Source: Myxococcales bacterium UBA1660
Lineage (GTDB): Bacteria; Myxococcota_A; Polyangia; Polyangiales; Houyiibacteriaceae
Direction: 5' to 3'
Length of the DNA: 11,818 nucleotides
NCBI GenBank assembly: GCA_002320815.1
Contig: DCLA01000023.1
Location: 38,236-50,053 of the forward strand
Position 1 is the stretch's first letter, and every line of letters begins with the position of its first letter. The notes under the pieces were generated by a model, which was not told the DNA's origin, ran no database searches, and saw only the letters and a list, made by a program, of their open reading frames with translations. Shown piece by piece: positions 6,443 through 11,818 of the stretch. Position numbers and translations under genes: made by a program.

Positions 6443-6473
6443 CCTCCCCACACATACACTCCGTTCCGATGAC

Positions 6474-7205
6474 ATGAAGAAGCCAACCCGGCGAGAGCAG
6501 AAGCGGCTCGAGACCACCGAAAGGATTCTCGACGCCGCCATGCAGCTCCTCACCGAGGATGGCTACGAGGCGTTCACGATCGCGCGACTCGCGCGAGAGC
6601 TGAACTATGCCGTCGGTGCGCTCTATCGTTATTTCAAAGGCAAGGACGCCATCCTCGCGGCGCTCCAGCTACGCATCGTGGATCGCATCGACCGTGATCT
6701 CGCCGTGGTCGGCGAGCTCGTGGAACGACGCGTGGTCCGCGACACTCTCGACTCGAAGACGGCGGCGGTCCTCCACGTGTGGGCCTCCATCGGGGTCTAC
6801 GAGTCGCTCACCCGTCGTCATCCCATGCACCACAAGCTCCTCTCGCTCTCCCTGGGCGATCCGCGCGAGCTCATCGCGAACGAGGTGGTGGATGCGGGAG
6901 TCCTCGAGCCTCTCGGTCAGGTCCTCGGGCGTCTCACGGCGCGTCTGGATCAGGCGGTCGAGGTCGGCGCGTTCGTGCCCGGCGAAGGTCGCCAGCGGAC
7001 GATGGTCCTCTGGGGGTCGAGCCAGGGCGTGATGCAGCTCCGCAAGCTCGGCCGTTTCGAGCCCCTGCTGGGCGACCGCGCCCTCGCCGACGAACTCTAC
7101 CAGGGGCTCTTCGCCGGCTGGGGCGCCCCCGCCGAGACCCTCGAGGTCGCCCGCCGGGCGGTCCACGAGGTGCTGCTGCAGCTCGGTACTCCCGCCGAGA
7201 GCTGA
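6474..7205 (+). CDS. TetR/AcrR-family transcriptional regulator
   Basis: DNA-binding regulator of 243 residues with the TetR N-terminal domain. The three-helix HTH spans about residues 12-58 and ends in the recognition helix and hallmark sequence VGALYRYFKGKDAIL (47-61). The C-terminal ~180 residues form the helical ligand/dimer domain, whose ligand cannot be read from sequence. The ATG at 6474 is chosen because the basic MKKPTRREQKRLETTERIL N-terminus is typical of the family; the frame remains open far upstream but there overlaps the divergent deformylase. No Shine-Dalgarno is evident; TACACT at 6455-6460 could be a -10 giving a very short leader. It is divergent from def and about 0.7 kb from the desaturase end, so a lipid-related target is possible but unproven. 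Confidence 0.95.
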   Translation: MKKPTRREQKRLETTERILDAAMQLLTEDGYEAFTIARLARELNYAVGALYRYFKGKDAILAALQLRIVDRIDRDLAVVGELVERRVVRDTLDSKTAAVLHVWASIGVYESLTRRHPMHHKLLSLSLGDPRELIANEVVDAGVLEPLGQVLGRLTARLDQAVEVGAFVPGEGRQRTMVLWGSSQGVMQLRKLGRFEPLLGDRALADELYQGLFAGWGAPAETLEVARRAVHEVLLQLGTPAES

Positions 7206-7217
7206 AGCACCCCTCCC

Positions 7218-7257
7218 CGTGAACGCCCTCGCGCCGCTCGGCGCGGGGGCGTTCACG
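7218..7257. terminator. strong bidirectional hairpin (18-bp stem)
   Basis: The arms 7218-7235 and 7240-7257 pair over 18 bp with one T-G wobble at 7229, around a 4-nt loop GCTC. The hairpin lies between the stop codons of the convergent TetR gene (7205) and Cys-rich lipoprotein gene (7267), 12 and 9 bp away. There is no T-tract on either strand, so it may rely on stem strength or act as a transcript end-protector. The position strongly supports a shared two-way terminator. Confidence 0.8.
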
Positions 7258-7266
7258 CGTACGCCG

Positions 7267-7767
7267 CTAGCGTCGCTCGCAGAGGCCGATGGGCGTTCGC
7301 CCCCAGCGCTCGTGGGTCCAGTGCGTGGTGATCTCGCTGGTGCAGGCCCAGCCCGGCGAACAGTCGTCGTCGGTGCGGCACAGCTCGCGGCAGCGGCTGG
7401 TCACGGAGCCGTCGACGAAGGTCGTGCTGACGCAGGTGAGGCCGTGGCCGCAGTCGCTCGCCGAGGGGCAGAGGTCGTCGAGGCCCGCTGCGCCTGCGGC
7501 GACGCACTCGATCACGCCATCGTCGAGGTAGCTGACGCACCGCTGGTCGGCCGGACACCCGTAGGAGTCATAGGGCGAGCACGCCGGGATGTCGTCCTCG
7601 TCGTAGCAGCGATAGATGGCCGGTGCGTCGAGGGCGCACGCCTTCCCCGGCCCGCAGTGGGCCTGCTCGGTGCACGGATAGTAGCCGTTCGCGTCGAGGT
7701 CGGCCTCGATGCAGCCCGCGAAGAGGCCGACCACCCCGAGGAGCCAGAGTCGCAGAGCGCGAGCCAT
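7267..7767 (-). CDS. Cys-rich secreted lipoprotein
   Basis: Predicted lipoprotein of 166 residues with no recognised catalytic domain. The N-terminus is a lipoprotein signal: basic MARALRLW, a hydrophobic core and the lipobox LFAGC with lipidated Cys19, followed by Ile20-Glu21, which does not match the Asp+2 inner-membrane retention rule. The mature part holds 16 further Cys, an even number, spaced as in small disulfide-rich repeats (for example DLCPSASDC, LCRTDDDC, GWACTSE), a style frequent in Myxococcota surface proteins. ATG 7767 is chosen for the signal peptide; an earlier in-frame start would add an Arg-rich stretch in front of it. Its ATG shares one base with the stop of the TPR gene (TGATG), so it is translationally coupled to that gene. 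Its function is unknown. Confidence 0.85.
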   Translation of the reverse strand: MARALRLWLLGVVGLFAGCIEADLDANGYYPCTEQAHCGPGKACALDAPAIYRCYDEDDIPACSPYDSYGCPADQRCVSYLDDGVIECVAAGAAGLDDLCPSASDCGHGLTCVSTTFVDGSVTSRCRELCRTDDDCSPGWACTSEITTHWTHERWGRTPIGLCERR

Positions 7768-8549
7768 CAGAACGTCCCCCGGAGCTGCACGCCGCTCGGG
7801 CCGAGGGCGACGTCGTAGGCGGCGCGGGTCCGCACGCGCAGCCACACGATGCCGGCCAGGGCGGCGGCCGCGCCCACGCCGAGCAGGATGTAGCCGGCCC
7901 CGGAGCGCAGGCGCGCCTGCTGGTTCGCCTCGTCGGCGGCAGGCCAGGTGGTGGCGTCTTCCGCGTCCGCCCGGGCGGGGAGCGCCGCGGCGACCAGCGC
8001 CAGGCCCCCCACGGCCAGCACGGCGCCGCCCACGAGCGTGAGCACGGGCGCGAGCCGGCTCGGCCCGGCATCGTCCGACGAGTCGGGACCTCGATGGGTC
8101 GGGAAGCTCGGGGCGGTCGTCGCCGTCGGCGGGGTGGCCGGCGTGACGGGCTGCTGCTCGACGATGGTCATCGGCGCCGCCGGCTCGGCGGTCGGCTGGG
8201 CCCGGAGGGCGGCGAGGCGCTCCTCGACGGTCGGCCGATGGGGCGAGTCCTCGACCATGGCCAGGAATTTGTCGTAGGCCCGGATGGCCTTCTGGACGTC
8301 GCCAACGCGATCGGCGGCGAGGCCGACGTTGTAGAGCAGCCGCGGCCGACGGCTGCGCGCGTAGGCGTCCTCGAAGTGCTCGAGGGCGTCCTCGTAGCGA
8401 CCGGCGTCGAAGGCGACGCGCCCGGCTTCGAAGAGCGCGCGGGCCTCCTGGTCGAGGTCGTCGCTCGCCTCTTGGGCGTGCGCGGTCGCCGGAGCGCCCA
8501 GCAGGGCGCTACCGACGGCCAGCGCGAAGCACAGTGCGGCTTTGGCCAT
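7767..8549 (-). CDS. TPR-domain envelope protein with signal peptide and two C-terminal TM segments
   Basis: Protein of 260 residues with no assigned function. Residues 1-25 form a signal peptide ending AHA before Gln26. Two to three TPR-like helical repeats follow at ~32-118, including EAGRVAFDAGRYEDALEHF and YNVGLAADRVGDVQKAIRAY, and suggest protein-protein interaction in the periplasm. A Pro/Thr-rich linker spans ~119-165, then two hydrophobic segments lie at ~166-190 and 217-237, so the protein is probably anchored with the TPR domain outside the cytoplasm. The same architecture (signal, TPR, linker, TM pair) is common in Myxococcota and remains uncharacterised. It lies 14 bp after the cyclophilin stop and overlaps the lipoprotein gene by one base, suggesting an operon. 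Confidence 0.85.
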   Translation of the reverse strand: MAKAALCFALAVGSALLGAPATAHAQEASDDLDQEARALFEAGRVAFDAGRYEDALEHFEDAYARSRRPRLLYNVGLAADRVGDVQKAIRAYDKFLAMVEDSPHRPTVEERLAALRAQPTAEPAAPMTIVEQQPVTPATPPTATTAPSFPTHRGPDSSDDAGPSRLAPVLTLVGGAVLAVGGLALVAAALPARADAEDATTWPAADEANQQARLRSGAGYILLGVGAAAALAGIVWLRVRTRAAYDVALGPSGVQLRGTF

Positions 8550-8563
8550 CCCCCGAGCCGCGC

Positions 8564-9124
8564 TCAGGCGCGGAAGACCTCGATCTCGTGGAGCACGACG
8601 TCCTGCTTCGGGCGGTTGCCCGGCCCGCAGGGGACGCGCGCGATGTTCTTCACGACGTCGATGCCGTCGATGAGCTCGCCGAAGACGGCGTGGCGTCCGT
8701 CGAGGTGCGGGGTCGGGACCTCGGTGATGAAGAACTGGGACCCGTTGGTGTTCGGGCCGGCGTTGGCCATGGAGAGCACGCCGGGCTTGTCGTGACGAAG
8801 GGAACGATCGATCTCGTCACCGAAGCGCCAGCCGGGGCCACCGCGACCGGTGCCCTGGGGGCAGCCCGCCTGGATCATGAACTCGGGGATGACCCGATGC
8901 AGGACGGTGCCGCTGTAGAGGGGCTCCGAGGTCTTGTCGCCGTTGGGCTTGGTCCACTCGACGTCACCCTTGGCCAGGGCGACGAAGTTGGCGACGGTGC
9001 GGGGCACCTGCTTCTCGAAGAGGCGCACGGTCATGTCGCCCATGCTGGTCTTGATGGTCGCGCGGAGCTCGCCGTCGCCGGGGACGTCGACGGGCGGGGC
9101 GGGGGTGTCGGGGTTCAAGCTCAT
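8564..9124 (-). CDS. cyclophilin-type peptidyl-prolyl cis-trans isomerase
   Basis: Cyclophilin that catalyses cis-trans isomerisation of Xaa-Pro bonds to assist folding. Family motifs are clear: LHRVIPEFMIQAG with the catalytic Arg77 (equivalent to Arg55 of CypA), the GTGRGGPG loop, NTNGSQFFIT and HLDGRHAVFGEL. The position of the cyclosporin-binding Trp of CypA is His here, as in many bacterial cyclophilins. The length is 186 residues; the first ~18 are Pro-rich and acidic and there is no signal peptide, so it is likely cytoplasmic. It lies 57 bp downstream of the crotonase gene and 14 bp upstream of the TPR gene on the same strand. It resembles PpiB-type enzymes, but a specific symbol is not assigned. 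Confidence 0.95.
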   Translation of the reverse strand: MSLNPDTPAPPVDVPGDGELRATIKTSMGDMTVRLFEKQVPRTVANFVALAKGDVEWTKPNGDKTSEPLYSGTVLHRVIPEFMIQAGCPQGTGRGGPGWRFGDEIDRSLRHDKPGVLSMANAGPNTNGSQFFITEVPTPHLDGRHAVFGELIDGIDVVKNIARVPCGPGNRPKQDVVLHEIEVFRA

Positions 9125-9152
9125 CGTGTTCTCTCGTGTCGATGGAGGTTGG

Positions 9153-9169
9153 GGCTCGCCGAGCGAGCC
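9153..9169. terminator. small hairpin between crotonase and cyclophilin genes
   Basis: GGCTCG-CCGAG-CGAGCC forms a 6-bp stem in the 57-bp gap. There is no T-run on the minus strand after it. It may partly terminate or process the transcript between the two genes; weak evidence. Confidence 0.25.
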
Positions 9170-9181
9170 GGAGGAAAGACG

Positions 9182-9889
9182 TCAGCCGCCGAAGTCGCGG
9201 ACGAAGCGGTCGAGGTCGTCGTTGAGGCCGGCGCGCACTCGCTCCGCCAGGGCGGTCCGCTGGTCACGCTTGGTGCTGGCGAAGGGCTTGGCGGGCAGCT
9301 CGGCGAGCATGCGGGCCTGGCCGAGCGCGGCGTCCATCAGCTCGGCGGTGGGGACGACCTGGTCCAGGAAGCCGGCCTCGCAGGCGGCCTCGGGGTCGTG
9401 CACGCGGGCGAAGAGGGTGGAGGGGATGCGGGCCCGCCGCTCGAGGCGCGCCTCGGCGAGGTGGCTGACGAAGGAGGGCACCGGCAGACCGATGCGCACC
9501 TCGTTGAGACCGATCTTGAAGCCGCCATCGGCGCCGATGCGCTCGTCGCCGCAGAGGAGCATGACGGCGCCCCCGGCGAGCGCGTGCCCGGAGCAGGCGA
9601 TGACCACGGGCCGCGGGTGCAGATACACCTGCATGAAGAGCTCGGCGCCGGCGCGCACGAGGTCCATGGCGGCCTCCGGGCCGGCGCCCATGACCTTGAG
9701 GTCGAAGCCGGCGCAGAAGCGGCCCTCGCGGCCGGTGAGCAGGACGGCTTCGCCGGCCTCCGCAGCCTGGTCGAAGGCGTCGCTGAGGGCTTCGATCATC
9801 GCGGGCCCCAGGGCGTTCGCCTTGCCGTCGTCCATGCGGACGATGGCGACGCCGTCGTGGCTCTCGTGCGTGAGGAGGGTATCGGCCAT
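9182..9889 (-). CDS. crotonase-family enoyl-CoA hydratase/isomerase-like protein
   Basis: Crotonase-fold enzyme acting on an acyl-CoA thioester, 235 residues, slightly short for the family. The first oxyanion-hole motif is FCAGFDLK (58-65), and the second lies in SGHALAGGAVMLL (100-112). When the classical hydratase catalytic pair is aligned by motif, the first Glu (rat mitochondrial ECH Glu144) is replaced by Val109, while the second (Glu164) is kept as Glu130 in GLNEVRIG. One-Glu active sites are known in delta3-delta2-enoyl-CoA isomerases, so hydratase activity is doubtful and isomerase or another crotonase reaction is more likely. The start ATG at 9889 is preceded on its strand by a GGCTATCT sequence about 10 nt upstream and no clear Shine-Dalgarno. 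The gene is divergent from the serine/threonine kinase with a 79-bp shared gap. Confidence 0.9.
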   Translation of the reverse strand: MADTLLTHESHDGVAIVRMDDGKANALGPAMIEALSDAFDQAAEAGEAVLLTGREGRFCAGFDLKVMGAGPEAAMDLVRAGAELFMQVYLHPRPVVIACSGHALAGGAVMLLCGDERIGADGGFKIGLNEVRIGLPVPSFVSHLAEARLERRARIPSTLFARVHDPEAACEAGFLDQVVPTAELMDAALGQARMLAELPAKPFASTKRDQRTALAERVRAGLNDDLDRFVRDFGG

Positions 9890-9957
9890 GGGGGGGAGAT
9901 AGCCGAGGGCACCCGTAGGGTAAAGGGTAGGGCTCGATCCGCGGTCGAGGCCGTTGT

Positions 9958-9963
9958 AGGAGG
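9958..9963 (+). promoter_or_regulatory. strong ribosome binding site deciding GTG start
   Basis: AGGAGG is spaced 5 nt from the GTG at 9969. It is the clearest Shine-Dalgarno sequence in the window and fixes the kinase start at a GTG rather than at a downstream ATG. Confidence 0.8.
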
Positions 9964-9968
9964 ACGGG

Positions 9969-11753
<1,785 letters not shown>

Positions 11754-11818
11754 GTCGCCCTCCATCCGCCCGGGTCGGCGCGCGCCCTCGTCCCCCCCCG
11801 TCCGCTGCGCGCCCTCGT
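11754..11818. other. window edge after kinase stop
   Basis: No gene is supported. GCGCGCCCTCGT occurs twice as a direct repeat (11780-11791 and 11807-11818; period 27 bp), with a run of C in between. The repeat reaches the window edge, so more copies may follow; it may be simple low-complexity GC sequence. Confidence 0.4.

Noticed and set aside
6180..6473. N-terminal extension of the TetR protein by up to 98 residues
   Set aside because: The extension would overlap the deformylase coding region antisense and lacks similarity to any TetR N-terminus; the family start is at 6474.

Overview
The window is very GC-rich, with strong third-position G/C bias and long open shadow frames opposite real genes. 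It carries a Pkn-type serine/threonine kinase, Cys-rich lipoproteins, a TPR protein with a C-terminal double membrane segment, Pro-rich single-pass proteins and a RAYT-like transposase. This mix suggests a chromosomal segment of a Myxococcota (formerly deltaproteobacterial) organism, perhaps a Polyangia/Sandaracinus-like lineage. The lineage call is inference from gene content and style; there is no rRNA or marker gene here to prove it.

Layout. (1) 1-838: a SprT-like HExxH zinc-metalloprotein gene whose start is uncertain. (2) 859-3215, plus strand: a tight cluster of a single-pass exported protein with four cysteines, a sensor histidine kinase with almost no extracytoplasmic loop, and an OmpR/PhoB-type response regulator. 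The spacings are 3 bp and a 4-bp ATGA overlap. (3) 3457-4662, minus: a Y1/HUH (REP-associated type) transposase with a long C-terminal extension, flanked by 241 bp and 189 bp non-coding stretches. (4) 4852-5757, plus: an acyl-CoA/fatty-acid desaturase, preceded by two kinds of short direct repeats and convergent with a peptide deformylase (minus). (5) 6474-7205, plus: a TetR-family regulator, divergent from the deformylase and closed by an 18-bp-stem bidirectional hairpin. (6) 9889-7267, minus: a co-directional run of a crotonase-family enzyme, a cyclophilin, a TPR membrane protein and a Cys-rich lipoprotein; the last two overlap by one base. (7) 9969-11753, plus: a transmembrane serine/threonine kinase with an AgmX/TonB-like C-terminal domain outside the membrane, divergent from the crotonase gene.

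How the genes may work together. The clearest functional unit is the 859-3215 signalling cluster: the kinase lacks a sensor domain, so the co-encoded exported protein is a natural candidate input partner. The desaturase, TetR regulator and crotonase all fit lipid metabolism, and the desaturase has operator-like repeats, but a regulatory link to the TetR protein is only a hypothesis. No CRISPR array, tRNA, rRNA or prophage was seen. I found no system that is plainly new. The most unusual items are the loopless kinase with its partner, the kinase-AgmX fusion, the desaturase upstream repeats, and a shared TGTGCTAA element before two genes.
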